Of a stretch of DNA of 64,000 nucleotides, positions 36,117 to 45,301 are shown one piece after another. The notes beneath the pieces were generated by a model, which ran no database searches, had not been told where the DNA came from, and saw only the letters and a list, made by a program, of their open reading frames with translations. The stretch is taken from contig NZ_JABGCL010000009.1 in NCBI RefSeq assembly GCF_019800005.1, positions 146,044 to 210,043 on the forward strand. The letters are read 5' to 3'. Position 1 is the stretch's first letter; each line of letters begins with the position of its first letter. This stretch comes from Geminicoccus harenae. Its GTDB lineage: Bacteria; Pseudomonadota; Alphaproteobacteria; Geminicoccales; Geminicoccaceae. Made by a program: the position numbers and the translations under genes.

Positions 36117-36699
36117 GGTCGGGCAGCCGGCGCAGCGCTGCTGCCAGATAGGTGCCGGCCGAGACGAGGGTGAGCAGCACCAGGAGCGGCAGGAGCCAAG
36201 CCGCCAGCAGGCCCGTGAACGGGAGGAACTCGGCCGCATCCGCCAGCACGGCGGCGACATAGCCGAGTTGCGCCGCGGTGGCCGCCTTGCCCAGGAGCGA
36301 GGGCGCCACCGTGAAACCGGCGACACCGATTTGCAGCGCCAGCGCGCCCAGCGCCACCAGCACGTCCCTGGCCAGCACCAGCGCCACCAGCCAGACCGGC
36401 ACCAGTTCCTGCCAGGCGAGCGTCAGCAGCGTGCCGGTGAGCAGCAGCTTGTCGGCGATCGGGTCCAGCACGGCACCCAGCCTGGTGGCCAGCCCCAGCC
36501 GGCGGGCGAGCAGCCCGTCCAGCGCATCGGTCAGGGCGGCCAGGGCGAACAGGGCAGCCGCCAGGCCATAGGCCTGCCCGAGCAGGAGGAGCAGGATCGG
36601 GACGACCAGGACGATGCGCAGGGCCGTGAGCAGGTTGGCGAGGTTCAGGTCGGAAACACGGCGCGCAGCGCCCGCCCTGCCGTCCGGCGCGGCGTTCAC
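36100..36699 (-). CDS. CDP-alcohol phosphatidyltransferase family membrane protein
   Basis: Integral membrane enzyme of 199 residues with about six helices. The CDP-alcohol motif is complete: DALDGLLARRLGLATRLG followed by AVLDPIADK, which fits D-x2-DG-x2-AR-x8-G-x3-D-x3-D, so Mg2+-dependent transfer to CDP-diacylglycerol is likely. The GTG start overlaps the DUF2066 stop by 4 bases. It could be PgsA-like (phosphatidylglycerophosphate synthase) or a cardiolipin or phosphatidylinositol-type enzyme; the acceptor alcohol cannot be told. Confidence 0.88.
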   Translation of the reverse strand: MNAAPDGRAGAARRVSDLNLANLLTALRIVLVVPILLLLLGQAYGLAAALFALAALTDALDGLLARRLGLATRLGAVLDPIADKLLLTGTLLTLAWQELVPVWLVALVLARDVLVALGALALQIGVAGFTVAPSLLGKAATAAQLGYVAAVLADAAEFLPFTGLLAAWLLPLLVLLTLVSAGTYLAAALRRLPDHAARS

Positions 36700-37805
36700 C
36701 CGCCGATGGTCGACATCGGCCGGTCGCCCGCACGCCCCAACCGCCATCCTTCGATCTCCTGGCTCAGTGCCAGGCCGCGCCGCTGCAAGGCGGCCTGCAA
36801 CCCTTCCACACTGCCCACATGCCCGAGCACGATCTTCGCCTCCCGGCGGGTCATCCGCTCGATCCTGGTCGAGCGGATCTCCGGGATGTCGTCGAGGGCC
36901 CGCCTTATTTGGACCCAGCCCGAAAGGTCGGCAAGCGGCACGCTGACGGAGAGCAGTGCCACCGTCGCGTCGCTGCGCACGCCGGCCTGGCCGATCTGCC
37001 GATCCAATGCTCCCAGCAGGGCCGTGGCTGCCGCCGGATAGTCGGCCTGCCCGTCGGGCCCGGGCGGCACGGTCAGCGCCGGGACGGCCTGCACCAGCCC
37101 GTCGCGGTCCAGATATTGCCCGCTCACCACCAGACCCTGGCTGCCGTCCGCCGCGGGTGCGGCGTGCGCCACCAGCACGGCGTCCGCGCCATAGCGCTCG
37201 GCCACCGGCTGCAGCGTCCCGGCATCGCCGGCCAGCGCCTGGGCCTCGGCGATCGCCAGGTCCTGCGCATCGCCCAAGGGGAGGATCGGCTCGACAGCCA
37301 CCGACTGGCCGGCTGCCTCCAGCACCGCGCTGCGCCAGGGATCGCCGTCGAAATAGGGGTCGCCGCCCGGGGAATAGGCCAGCACCACGGTCGGCAGGGT
37401 CGGCACCAGCGCATAGGAGAGGCCGTTGCGGTTCAGGAGTTCCTGCACCGCCTCCTGGCGGAAATCCACGGTGAGGCTGGCCGAGTAGGAGCGGGCACCC
37501 ACCTGCTCCTGCTGGATCTCGAAGCTGCGCACGTAGCGGTCGATCTGCTCCGGCGCGACCTGCGGCAGGCTCGCCGGATCACGGCCGGACAGCCGCGCCA
37601 TCAGGCGCTGCAGGGCTGCCACCTGGCCCTCGCGCAGCGCCTGGCTGCGCGCCTGGACGGCATCGTCCGCCTCGGCCCGGACGGGGACATCGCGCTCGAT
37701 GAACTGGCGCTGCTGCACGGCCTGGCCAGCGGCCGGGCCCGGCTGGCCCAGCAGGAGAAGCGCGCCCAGCACCAGCAACGCTATCGACGGACGGCGCGCG
37801 GCCAT
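36696..37805 (-). CDS. DUF2066 domain exported protein
   Basis: 369 residues. Signal peptide [20 protein letters not shown]...AAG, then a DUF2066-like domain: [23 protein letters not shown] near 55-75, and [35 protein letters not shown] around 90-125. DUF2066 proteins are commonly encoded between purM and an hda/perM region in proteobacteria, which matches the position here; their function is unknown. It is the first gene of the coupled minus-strand cluster and divergent from purM, with 172 bases between starts. Confidence 0.85.
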   Translation of the reverse strand: MAARRPSIALLVLGALLLLGQPGPAAGQAVQQRQFIERDVPVRAEADDAVQARSQALREGQVAALQRLMARLSGRDPASLPQVAPEQIDRYVRSFEIQQEQVGARSYSASLTVDFRQEAVQELLNRNGLSYALVPTLPTVVLAYSPGGDPYFDGDPWRSAVLEAAGQSVAVEPILPLGDAQDLAIAEAQALAGDAGTLQPVAERYGADAVLVAHAAPAADGSQGLVVSGQYLDRDGLVQAVPALTVPPGPDGQADYPAAATALLGALDRQIGQAGVRSDATVALLSVSVPLADLSGWVQIRRALDDIPEIRSTRIERMTRREAKIVLGHVGSVEGLQAALQRRGLALSQEIEGWRLGRAGDRPMSTIGG

Positions 37806-37977
37806 GGCAGATCACCCCGACGCGAGGACGAGCGGAAAGCGCATCGCACCGTTTTCGGTGGTCGCGCCGGGCGGAAGGGACCACGGGAACCGCGGGCTGG
37901 CAAGCCTCCGTCGGCGTCCTCGCATGGGGCAAAGCTGGGGCGGATGCGCCCTGATGTGCAACGCCAAGGAGCAACAG

Positions 37978-39090
37978 GTGGCAAAGGGGCAGGCCGGAGG
38001 CCAGGCTGGGGCGCAGCCCGGCGGCAGGTATGCGGAGGCCGGGGTCGACATCGAGGCGGGCAATGAGCTGGTCCGCCGCATCGACGGGCTCACCCGGGCC
38101 ACCGCGCGGCCGGGCGCCAGCGGGGCGCTCGGCGGGTTCGGTGCCCTGTTCGACCTGAAGGAGGCGGGCTATCGCGACCCGCTCCTGGTGTCCTCGACCG
38201 ACGGCGTGGGGACCAAGATCCTGCTGGCGGCGAAGACCGGGCAGGTCGAGGGCATCGGCATCGATCTCGTCGCCATGTGTGTGAACGACCTGGTGGTCCA
38301 GGGCGCCGAGCCCCTGTTCTTCCTCGATTATTTCGCGACCGGCCGGCTGGAGGCCGAGGCCGGAACCAGGATCGTGGCGGGCATCGCGGAAGGCTGCCGG
38401 CAGGCGGGCTGCGCGCTCATCGGCGGCGAGACCGCCGAGATGCCGCAGATGTACGCGCCCGGCCATTTCGACCTGGCCGGCTTTGCCGTGGGTGCGGTCG
38501 AGCGCGACGCCTTGCTGCCCCGCCCGGACGTCGGTGCCGGTGACGTGCTGCTGGGCTTGGCCTCGTCGGGGGTGCACAGCAACGGCTTCTCGCTGGTGCG
38601 CCTGGTGCTGGAGGAAAGCGGTGCGGATCTTGCGGCCCCTGCCCCGTTCGTGCCGGAGCAGAGCCTGGGTGACGCGCTGCTGACGCCCACGCGCATCTAT
38701 GTGCGAAGCTGTCTGGCGGCGATCCGGGCGGGCGGGGTCAAGGCGCTGGCCCACATCACCGGCGGCGGGCTGGAGGAGAACCTGCCGCGGGTGCTGCCCG
38801 AGGGCGCCCAGGCAGTGCTGGATACAAGCGCCTGGGAGCTGCCGGGCGTGTTCCGCTGGCTGGCCGAGCAGGGCCGCCTGCCCCAGGTCGACCTGCGCCG
38901 CACCTTCAATGCCGGCATCGGCATGGTCCTGGCGGTGGCGCCGGAGCGGGCCGATGCGCTGCACCAGCTTCTGACGGAAGCCGGCGAGACCGTCCACCGG
39001 ATCGGCCGGATCGCCCCGCGCGCCGCGGATGCGCCCAACGTCGTCTTCGAGCATGCCGAGACCGCATGGCCCACCCCGTCACCGTCCTGA
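37978..39090 (+). CDS. purM: Phosphoribosylformylglycinamidine cyclo-ligase (AIR synthetase)
   Basis: Fifth step of purine synthesis. 370 residues. The GTG start is chosen because aaggag sits 6 bases before it; upstream ATGs lack such a site. Signatures: [89 protein letters not shown] and [10 protein letters not shown]. An extra Gly/Gln-rich 20 residues precede the core. It overlaps purN by 25 bases. Confidence 0.96.
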   Translation: MAKGQAGGQAGAQPGGRYAEAGVDIEAGNELVRRIDGLTRATARPGASGALGGFGALFDLKEAGYRDPLLVSSTDGVGTKILLAAKTGQVEGIGIDLVAMCVNDLVVQGAEPLFFLDYFATGRLEAEAGTRIVAGIAEGCRQAGCALIGGETAEMPQMYAPGHFDLAGFAVGAVERDALLPRPDVGAGDVLLGLASSGVHSNGFSLVRLVLEESGADLAAPAPFVPEQSLGDALLTPTRIYVRSCLAAIRAGGVKALAHITGGGLEENLPRVLPEGAQAVLDTSAWELPGVFRWLAEQGRLPQVDLRRTFNAGIGMVLAVAPERADALHQLLTEAGETVHRIGRIAPRAADAPNVVFEHAETAWPTPSPS

Positions 39091-39743
39091 TCTCGGGCGG
39101 CGGCTCCAACCTCCAGGCGCTGATCGATCGCCAGGCGGGCAGCAGCTACGAGATCGTCCAGGTCATCAGCAATGTATCGGGTGTGGGCGGGCTGGCGCGG
39201 GCGGCCGCGGCCGGCATTCCCACCAGGGTGATCGAGCACCGGGCATTCGCCAGCCGCGCCCTGTTCGACGCGGCCCTGGGCCAGGCCCTGGCCGAGAGCG
39301 GTGCGGAACTGGTCTGCCTCGCCGGCTTCATGCGCATCCTGGGGCCGGAGCTGGTGCAGGCCTGGAGTGGGCGGATGCTGAACATCCACCCGGCCCTCCT
39401 CCCCTCGTTCAAGGGCCTGCACACCCATGAGCGGGCGCTGGCGGCGGGCGTGCGCGTCCATGGCTGCACGGTGCATGTGGTCCGCCCGGCGCTGGACGAC
39501 GGGCCGGTGGTGGTCCAGGGCGTCGTGCCGGTGCTGCCCGGCGACGATCCCGCCATGCTGGCCGCGCGGGTCCTGGAGGTCGAGCACCAGGCCTATCCGC
39601 TGGCGCTGGATCTGGTGGCGTCCGGCCGGGCACGGGTGGGTGACGCGACGGTCGAGCTGGCGCCCGACCAGCCCGGCCTCGTCGTCCATCCGGCCCTGGC
39701 CGGCGCCAGATGGGCGATCGCAGGCGCTCCGCCGGTCAGTTGA
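39066..39743 (+). CDS. purN: Phosphoribosylglycinamide formyltransferase
   Basis: 10-formyl-THF-dependent GAR transformylase, third step of purine synthesis. 225 residues. N-terminal [13 protein letters not shown] for the phosphate loop, [14 protein letters not shown], and the catalytic [32 protein letters not shown] region with Asn/His and, further on, the Asp in DDGPVVVQ. It begins inside the purM 3' end, and its own 3' end overlaps that of the convergent TPR gene by 8 bases. Confidence 0.96.
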   Translation: MAHPVTVLISGGGSNLQALIDRQAGSSYEIVQVISNVSGVGGLARAAAAGIPTRVIEHRAFASRALFDAALGQALAESGAELVCLAGFMRILGPELVQAWSGRMLNIHPALLPSFKGLHTHERALAAGVRVHGCTVHVVRPALDDGPVVVQGVVPVLPGDDPAMLAARVLEVEHQAYPLALDLVASGRARVGDATVELAPDQPGLVVHPALAGARWAIAGAPPVS

Positions 39744-39749
39744 CCGGCG
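39730..39749. terminator. Palindrome across two convergent, overlapping stop codons
   Basis: A perfect 20-base palindromic element (arms cgccggtca and tgaccggcg, centre gt) contains the stop codons of purN and of the convergent TPR gene. As RNA it can form an 8-bp stem with a 4-base loop on either strand, so it may terminate both. Confidence 0.5.
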
Positions 39750-40896
39750 TCAGCCAGCGGCGGAACACCCAGCCCTGCGGCTCGTCGTTCTGCGACACCC
39801 GGTACCAGCCCTGCTCCTGCTGGTCGACCACCACGATCTCGCCGCCGCTGAACGCGCCCTGGCGCTCGAACCGGGTGCCCGGGCCAGCCCGGACGCTCAC
39901 GGCGGCCACCACGCGGAAGCGCTCCTCCATGGCCTGATCGGCGGCAGGCTCGGCGGCGGGTGCCTCCGCAGCCGCGGCGGCGACGGGCTCGGGCGGCGGG
40001 GCGGGCATGGTCGCCGGAGCTGGCGCGATGTCGGCAGAAGCGGTCGCACGCTGGCCCGCCGGGAGGGCCGGGGGCTCCGCGGCGGGCGGGACGGCCGCGG
40101 CAGCCGGAGGCGCTGCCTGGGGCCCGGACGGCGCTGGCGCGGCCTGCGCCGGCGGATCCGGATCGAGTGCCGCGGATGGCGGCGCTTCTTCCCCCATCCG
40201 CGTGATCGGCACCACGACCGAGCGCGGGGCCGGCATTGCCTGGACAGGTGCGGACACGGGTTCGCTGGCGGATGCCGGTGCGGCGGGTGCGGCTGCCGGC
40301 GTCGTACCTCCATCGACCGGGGCCGCAGGTGCTCCAGCGGGCGAGCTTCTGTCCAGCGCCTCGAGCATCGACGCCAGCTCGGCATTGCCCGGCTCGACGA
40401 GCAGGCCATGCCGCAGGTCGGCGCTCGCCCCGATCAGGTCGCCGGCCGCCACGCGTAGCTGCGCGCGTCCGCGCAGCGCCCGGACATCGTCGGGCGAGAT
40501 CAGGAGCGCCTGGTCGAAATCGGCCTGCGCCTCCCCGTGCTGGCCAGCCCCGGCGCGGGCATTGCCGCGCTGGATGAAGGCGAAGACCAGGTTGCGCCGG
40601 AGCATGGGCGTGTCCGGGTTCAGCCGCTCCGCCTTGCGGTACTCCGCGATAGCGGCGTCCTGGTCGCCGAGCCGGGATAGCGCAGCGCCCAGATTGTTGT
40701 GGGCGACCGCAATGTCGGCCGGCGCCAGTTCGCCGGAAACCAGCACCGTGCGGAAGGCATCCGCCGCCTCGGCAAACCGGCCGGCTGCATAGGCGTTCAC
40801 GCCCGCCCGTACCTGATCGCTGATCTGGGCAGGCGCGCCCGTTGCCGACAAGGTCAGCAGGCCGGCGCCGACCAGCGCGGCTAGCCGCATTCGCAT
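39736..40896 (-). CDS. Exported TPR and bacterial SH3 domain protein
   Basis: 386 residues. Signal peptide (MRLAALVGAGLLTLSATGAPA). TPR repeats cover about 28-185 (AGRFAEAADAFRTVL, VAHNNLGAALSRLGDQDAAIAEYRKA, GEAQADFDQALLISPDD). A long Ala/Pro-rich linker spans about 190-315. The C-terminal SH3_3 domain (about 320-386: VVAAVSVRAGPGTRFERQGAFSGGE...GWYRVSQNDEPQGWVFRRWL) probably binds peptidoglycan. It is a likely periplasmic scaffold of the cell envelope. The ATG has a ggagga site; a second ATG 6 bases on is possible. Confidence 0.85.
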   Translation of the reverse strand: MRMRLAALVGAGLLTLSATGAPAQISDQVRAGVNAYAAGRFAEAADAFRTVLVSGELAPADIAVAHNNLGAALSRLGDQDAAIAEYRKAERLNPDTPMLRRNLVFAFIQRGNARAGAGQHGEAQADFDQALLISPDDVRALRGRAQLRVAAGDLIGASADLRHGLLVEPGNAELASMLEALDRSSPAGAPAAPVDGGTTPAAAPAAPASASEPVSAPVQAMPAPRSVVVPITRMGEEAPPSAALDPDPPAQAAPAPSGPQAAPPAAAAVPPAAEPPALPAGQRATASADIAPAPATMPAPPPEPVAAAAAEAPAAEPAADQAMEERFRVVAAVSVRAGPGTRFERQGAFSGGEIVVVDQQEQGWYRVSQNDEPQGWVFRRWLTPVN

Positions 40897-40967
40897 GGGT
40901 TCCTCCGAAGGTTTGGCGGAAGTTTCCACCATGTCGCAGGGAGGACAACCACACAGGGGCGAGTTTT

Positions 40968-40983
40968 CCCGGAAAAGTCCGGG
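40968..40983. terminator. Short hairpin downstream of the NudC-like gene
   Basis: cccgga-aaag-tccggg lies about 70 bases past the NudC-like stop on the minus strand. Flanking A/T-rich bases are short. Weak terminator candidate. Confidence 0.3.
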
Positions 40984-41054
40984 TATCGATTGTCGCAACC
41001 TCGGCCAGATCCGTGGCCAGCCAGATCCGGACCGCGTCGGATCCGAGCTTGTCC

Positions 41055-41990
41055 TCAGGCTTCCGCTAGCCACTCCTCGATCAGGAACCGGGCGATGCTG
41101 TCCTCGCGCGGCAGGAGCACCGGGCTGCGCTCGGGGTCGGCCAGGATCGGGCGCGGGATCCACAACGCGTCCTCCAGCTCGTCCTGGTCGATCCGGAGCT
41201 GGGCGGTTTCCGCCTCGGCCCGGAAGCCCAGCATCAGCGACTGGGGAAACGGCCAGGGCTGCGAGGAGCGGTACTGGATGGTGCGCAGCCGGATGCCCGC
41301 CTCCTCCTCGATCTCCCGCTCCACCGCCTGCTCCAGGCTCTCGCCCGGCTCCACGAACCCCGCCAGCGTCGAATACATGCCGGGTGGGAAGCGCGGCGAG
41401 CGGCCGAGCAGCGCCTGGTCGCCATGGGTGACCAGCACGATCACGGCGGGATCGGTGCGCGGGAAATGCTCGCGGCCGCACTGGGGGCAGGTCCGGGCAT
41501 GGCCACCCTGGGCCGGCAGGGTGGCGCTCCCGCAGCTGCCGCAGAACCGGTGGGTGCTGTGCCAGTGCAGCAGCGCCCTGGCCGAAGCCAGCAACCCCGC
41601 CTCGTGGGGCGGCAGCACCGGCCCGACGCTGCGCAGGTCGACCAGCGGCAAGGTCGCCTGGACCGGATCGTCCAGCTCGGCGGCGAAATAGGCGACACCG
41701 TCGATCACGCCCAGGAACAGGGCACTCTCGTCGAGCTCGCGACCGAGATCGGCCACGGTGAGGAAGCCGGCATGGGGGCCGTCCTCGGCCTCCAGGATGG
41801 CGAGGTTCAGCCCGTGCGCCAGGACCACCCGGGTGGTCCGGTCGGCCCGGCGGCTGGCGAGCCAGGCGAGGTTCTTGCGGTAGGCGGCGGCGCGGTCGAA
41901 ACCCACGGAGGAATAGACATGCGGCGGCGGTCGGAACGGGCGGGGCAAGCGATCGATCTCCCTCGAAGCCGATTGTTCGGCGGCTGCCAT
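41055..41990 (-). CDS. nudC: NAD+ diphosphatase, NudC-like Nudix hydrolase
   Basis: 311 residues in the three parts of NudC: an N-terminal NUDIX-like domain, a zinc ribbon and a Nudix domain. The zinc ribbon has FCGSCGSA and RTCPQCGREHFPRTDPAVI at about 175-205. The Nudix box GFVEPGESLEQAVEREIEEEAGI is intact, followed by the NudC hallmark SQPWPFPQSLMLGF. It cleaves NAD(H) to AMP and NMN(H) and, in E. coli, removes NAD caps from RNA. Start at MAAAEQSAS, which leaves room for the divergent SRP RNA promoter. The ribosome site is weak. Confidence 0.92.
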   Translation of the reverse strand: MAAAEQSASREIDRLPRPFRPPPHVYSSVGFDRAAAYRKNLAWLASRRADRTTRVVLAHGLNLAILEAEDGPHAGFLTVADLGRELDESALFLGVIDGVAYFAAELDDPVQATLPLVDLRSVGPVLPPHEAGLLASARALLHWHSTHRFCGSCGSATLPAQGGHARTCPQCGREHFPRTDPAVIVLVTHGDQALLGRSPRFPPGMYSTLAGFVEPGESLEQAVEREIEEEAGIRLRTIQYRSSQPWPFPQSLMLGFRAEAETAQLRIDQDELEDALWIPRPILADPERSPVLLPREDSIARFLIEEWLAEA

Positions 41991-41991
41991 C

Positions 41992-42020
41992 TTGCACGCG
42001 CGCGCCCGAGCGTCGATATA
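41992..42020 (+). promoter_or_regulatory. Promoter of the SRP RNA gene
   Basis: TTGCAC and GATATA are 17 bases apart, and the predicted RNA 5' end (42028) lies about 7 bases downstream of the -10. The spacing fits a strong stable-RNA promoter. It overlaps the 5' edge of the divergent NudC-like gene. Confidence 0.65.
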
Positions 42021-42027
42021 GCCTCTC

Positions 42028-42121
42028 GGAAGGTCGGCGCGGACGGGCTCCTCGCCAAATCGGTCAGGTCCGGAAGGAAGCAGCCGCAACGAGTTCCGGT
42101 CCGGGTCGTGTCCGGCCTTCC
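42028..42121 (+). ncRNA. ffs: Signal recognition particle RNA (bacterial small type)
   Basis: The apical domain contains the highly conserved core GGTCAGGTCCGGAAGGAAGC followed by AGCCGC, the Ffh-binding loops. The ends pair: ggaaggtcgg at the 5' side with ccggccttcc at the 3' side, giving a hairpin of about 94 bases. Position directly upstream of dnaX is the standard arrangement in many proteobacteria. Exact ends are inferred from the base pairing. Confidence 0.93.
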
Positions 42122-42183
42122 ACCTCCTGGGGTCAGCCCCGTCGCACAGGCCGGCCTGCCCTGCGAACGAGTCGAACGGGCGC

Positions 42184-43917
42184 ATGCGAGACGATACCAC
42201 CGCGTCCGGCTACAAGGTCCTGGCGAGAGCCTATCGGCCGCAGCGTCTCTCCGAACTGGTCGGCCAGGACGCGCTGGTGCGCACGCTGACCAATGCGTTT
42301 GCCTCCGGGCGCCTGGCCCATGCCTTCCTGCTGACCGGCATCCGTGGCGTCGGCAAGACCACGACCGCCCGGATCATCGCCAAGGCCCTGAACTGCGAGG
42401 GCCCGGACGGCACGGGCGGCCCCACCCCGGAGCCCTGCGGCGTTTGCGGCCCCTGCCGGTCGATCGAGGCGCAGAACGCCATCGACGTGGTCGAGCTGGA
42501 TGCCGCGACCCATACCGGCGTCGACAACATGCGCGACCTGCTGGCCAGCGTCCGCTACGGACCCACCGCGCTCCGGACCAAGGTCTATATCGTCGACGAG
42601 GTCCACATGCTCTCGGCCAGTGCATTCGCCGCACTGCTGAAGACGCTGGAGGAGCCGCCGGCCCACACCAAGTTCGTGTTCGCCACCACCGAGCAGCGCA
42701 AGGTGCCGGTGACCATCGTGTCGCGCTGCCAGCGCTTCGACCTGAAGCGGGTGCCGCCCGACCTGCTGGCGGGCCACCTCGCTAGGATCTGCGACAAGGA
42801 GGCGGTCGAGGCCGAGCCGGACGCGCTGGCCCTGATCGCCCGGATCGCCGAGGGCTCCGTGCGCGACAGCCTGTCGCTGCTCGACCAGTCGATCGCGCTC
42901 GGCGACGGCAAGGTGGTCGCCAGCCAGGTCGCCGACATGCTGGGCCTGGCCGACCGCGCCCGGCTGCTCGACCTGCTGGAGCCGCTGCTCACCGGCCAGC
43001 CGCAGGCAGCGCTGGAAGTGTTCGCCGAATTGCATGCGCGCGGCGCCGATCCGGTGGCCGTGGTCCAGGACCTCCTGGGTGCCTGCCACTGGATCTCGCG
43101 GCTCAAGCTGGACAGCCGTGCCGATCCCGGCTGGCATACCGGCCAGGACGGCCATGCGCGCGGCGTGGCGCTGGCCGGCCGGGTGGGCCTGCCCGCGGCC
43201 GCCCGGGCTTGGCAGGTGCTCCTGCGCGGCCTGGACGAGGTGAAGAACGCGCCGGACGGGGCGATGGCCGCGGAGATGCTGCTCCTGCGCCTGGCCTGTC
43301 TGAGCGAGCTGCCGCCGCCGGCCGAGCTGCTGCGCCGGCTGGAACGGCTGGGCCAGGACGGCGCCCCTGCCCCGTCCCGCGGGCAGCCGGCCATGGCGAC
43401 GGTTCCGGCCGCACCCAGCGTCCGCCGGCCCGAGCCCCTGCCGGAGCGGCGCGTCCTGCCCGAGCCGCCGCCAGCGGCGCCCGTACCGCCGGCAGCCGGC
43501 CAGGCCGAGCCTGCCGACTTCGCGGGCCTGGTGGACTTCCTGCACCGGAACGGCGAGCCGATGCTGGCCTCCACGCTGGAAACCGGCGTCCATCTCGTGC
43601 GCATGGCGCCGCAGCGCCTGGAGATCCGCCCGGCCCCCGGCACCCGGCCGGACCTCGCCAACCTCCTGCAGGACGCGCTGCACGCCCGTACCGGCCGGCG
43701 TTGGATGGTCGCGATCGTCAACGAGCGCGGCCAGCCCACGCTGAGCGAGCAACGGGCGGAGGAGCGCAGCCGGCTGATCGAGGCGCTGTCCGCGGATCCG
43801 GCGATCCGCCGGATCCTGGACGCCTATCCGGGTGCCCGGATCGAGGACGTGCGTCCCGCTCCCGCCACCCCTGAGCAACCCGACGACCAGAACGAGAAGA
43901 GGATCGAGCGCGCATGA
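42184..43917 (+). CDS. dnaX: DNA polymerase III subunits gamma and tau
   Basis: Clamp-loader ATPase, 577 residues. Walker [15 protein letters not shown] at about 53-66, zinc-binding cysteines in [21 protein letters not shown] (about 72-95), Walker [11 protein letters not shown], sensor 1 [12 protein letters not shown] and sensor 2 [12 protein letters not shown]. The domain III collar is followed by a Pro-rich linker (about 405-440) and a tau-type C-terminal domain. No obvious slippery A-run for frameshifting to gamma was found. The ATG overlaps nothing upstream; the stop overlaps ybaB (ATGA). Confidence 0.95.
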   Translation: MRDDTTASGYKVLARAYRPQRLSELVGQDALVRTLTNAFASGRLAHAFLLTGIRGVGKTTTARIIAKALNCEGPDGTGGPTPEPCGVCGPCRSIEAQNAIDVVELDAATHTGVDNMRDLLASVRYGPTALRTKVYIVDEVHMLSASAFAALLKTLEEPPAHTKFVFATTEQRKVPVTIVSRCQRFDLKRVPPDLLAGHLARICDKEAVEAEPDALALIARIAEGSVRDSLSLLDQSIALGDGKVVASQVADMLGLADRARLLDLLEPLLTGQPQAALEVFAELHARGADPVAVVQDLLGACHWISRLKLDSRADPGWHTGQDGHARGVALAGRVGLPAAARAWQVLLRGLDEVKNAPDGAMAAEMLLLRLACLSELPPPAELLRRLERLGQDGAPAPSRGQPAMATVPAAPSVRRPEPLPERRVLPEPPPAAPVPPAAGQAEPADFAGLVDFLHRNGEPMLASTLETGVHLVRMAPQRLEIRPAPGTRPDLANLLQDALHARTGRRWMVAIVNERGQPTLSEQRAEERSRLIEALSADPAIRRILDAYPGARIEDVRPAPATPEQPDDQNEKRIERA

Positions 43918-44237
43918 AGAATCTCGGCAACATGCTCAAAGAAGCCCAGAAGATGCAGGCCCGCATGGGCGAGATGCAGCAGAAGCTGGCGGAGATGGAG
44001 ATCGAGGGCGGGGCTGGTGCCGGCCTGGTCGCGGTGGTGCTGAACGGCAAGGGCGAGATGCGGAAGATCAAGATCGACCCGTCCCTGCTGGTGCCGGACG
44101 ATGTCGAGATCCTGGAGGACCTGATCGTGGCGGCGGTCAACGACGCCAAGACCAAGATCGAGCAGCACATGCAGACCGAGATGCAGAAGCTGACCGGCGG
44201 GCTGCAGTTGCCGCCCGGCATGAAGCTGCCCTTCTGA
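43914..44237 (+). CDS. ybaB: YbaB/EbfC-family nucleoid-associated protein
   Basis: 107 residues, the standard size. [30 protein letters not shown] forms the N-terminal coiled helix, then [23 protein letters not shown] and the C-terminal helix [14 protein letters not shown]. These small dimers bind DNA. Located between dnaX and recR as in most bacteria and coupled to dnaX by a 4-base overlap. Confidence 0.94.
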   Translation: MKNLGNMLKEAQKMQARMGEMQQKLAEMEIEGGAGAGLVAVVLNGKGEMRKIKIDPSLLVPDDVEILEDLIVAAVNDAKTKIEQHMQTEMQKLTGGLQLPPGMKLPF

Positions 44238-44250
44238 GCCGAGGCCGCTC

Positions 44251-44859
44251 CTGACCAGACCGCAAGCGCCCGGCGCCATCGACGAGCTGATCAAGCGCCT
44301 GGCCCGCCTGCCGGGCCTGGGGCCCCGCTCGGCGCGCCGTGCCGCCCTGGCGCTGCTCAAGCGCCAGGACACGCTGCTCGACCCGTTGATCCGCACGCTG
44401 GAGACCTGCCGGGCGCAGGTCCGCCGCTGCAGCCTGTGCGGCAACCTGGATGCCACCGACCCTTGTGCCATCTGCAGCGACGGCAGCCGCGACGGGGCCA
44501 GCCTGTGCGTGGTCGAGGAGGTGGAGGATCTCTGGGCGGTCGAGCGGGCCGGTTTCTTCCGTGGCCGCTATCATGTGCTGGGCGGCCGCCTCTCGGCCCT
44601 GGACGGCATCGGCCCGGACGAGCTGCGCATCGGCGAGATGCTGGCCAGGGTGCAGGCCGAAGGCGTGCAGGAAGTGGTGCTGGGCCTGGGCGCCACGGTC
44701 GAGGGCCAGACCACCGCGCACTACCTGGCCGAGCGGCTCCAGGGCCTGGGTGTCGCCGTGACCGGGTTCGGCCGGGGCGTACCCGTGGGCGGCGAACTGA
44801 ACTTCCTGGACGAGGGCACCCTCGCCGCGGCCTACCGCGCCCGCCGCCCGTTCGCCTGA
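44251..44859 (+). CDS. recR: Recombination mediator protein RecR, probably from a CTG start
   Basis: Promotes RecA loading with RecO/RecF in gap repair. With the CTG at 44251 the protein is 202 residues, the normal length. The helix-hairpin-helix LARLPGLGPRSARRAALALL is at 17-36, the zinc finger Cys at 60, 63, 72 and 75 (CSLCG, CAIC), and the Toprim domain has CVVEEVEDLWAVE and LGLGATVEGQTTAHYL. No ATG, GTG or TTG lies in frame between the upstream in-frame stop (44221) and 44251. A gagg site sits 6 bases before the CTG. The next TTG (44386) would delete the HhH motif. Confidence 0.92.
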   Translation: MTRPQAPGAIDELIKRLARLPGLGPRSARRAALALLKRQDTLLDPLIRTLETCRAQVRRCSLCGNLDATDPCAICSDGSRDGASLCVVEEVEDLWAVERAGFFRGRYHVLGGRLSALDGIGPDELRIGEMLARVQAEGVQEVVLGLGATVEGQTTAHYLAERLQGLGVAVTGFGRGVPVGGELNFLDEGTLAAAYRARRPFA

Positions 44860-44880
44860 GCCGCTCCGGCATCCGGTCGC

Positions 44881-44903
44881 GCAGCCGGGAAAATCCCGGC
44901 TGC
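44881..44903 (+). terminator. Terminator after the dnaX-ybaB-recR operon
   Basis: A 10-bp perfect stem, gcagccggga / tcccggctgc, with a 3-base loop, followed by ttcaccttccgtt. It begins 21 bases after the recR stop. This is the best intrinsic-like terminator in the window. Confidence 0.7.
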
Positions 44904-44963
44904 TTCACCTTCCGTTAACCCGCCATGCCGCAAGATCGATCCGGTCGATCGGCGAGGTGGGCG

Positions 44964-45167
44964 ATGGCGGATCTTTTCCCGGGCGTTCGGATCGCAGTTC
45001 TCCTGCTGCTGCTCGTCCCGCTGGTGATGGCGGCACGTTCCGTGGTGCGGGCGCAGCGCCCTGGACGGCAGGAACCGCAGATCGTTCTCGACGAGGCGGC
45101 ACTGCTCGGCCAGTGCGACCCGCGGCTGCAATCGCCCCGCTCCGGTGCCGGCGAGCCCGCTGGGTGA
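44964..45167 (+). CDS. Small single-helix membrane protein, unknown
   Basis: 67 residues: FPGVRIAVLLLLLVPLVMAARSVVRA gives one membrane helix, followed by a basic segment (RAQRPGRQEP) and a short tail with LDEAALLGQCDP. The ATG has a gagg site about 8 bases upstream. Codon third positions are mostly G/C, but the frame is short, so it may not be a real gene. Between recR and def. Confidence 0.4.
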   Translation: MADLFPGVRIAVLLLLLVPLVMAARSVVRAQRPGRQEPQIVLDEAALLGQCDPRLQSPRSGAGEPAG

Positions 45168-45301
45168 CGGCGCGGGCGGACGAGCGGGGCGGACTGCCGA
45201 GGGCGGGCCTGCGGCCTCGGCCGGTGGTCGGTTGACCAGGACGGCGCCACTGCCTACCTGACCAGCCGGTCGTCCTCCCCTTTGCCCGAAACGGTTTCTG
45301 C

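Noticed and set aside
42184..43917. Programmed frameshift in dnaX
   Set aside because: No slippery A-run was found near the expected junction, so only the tau-length product is supported.
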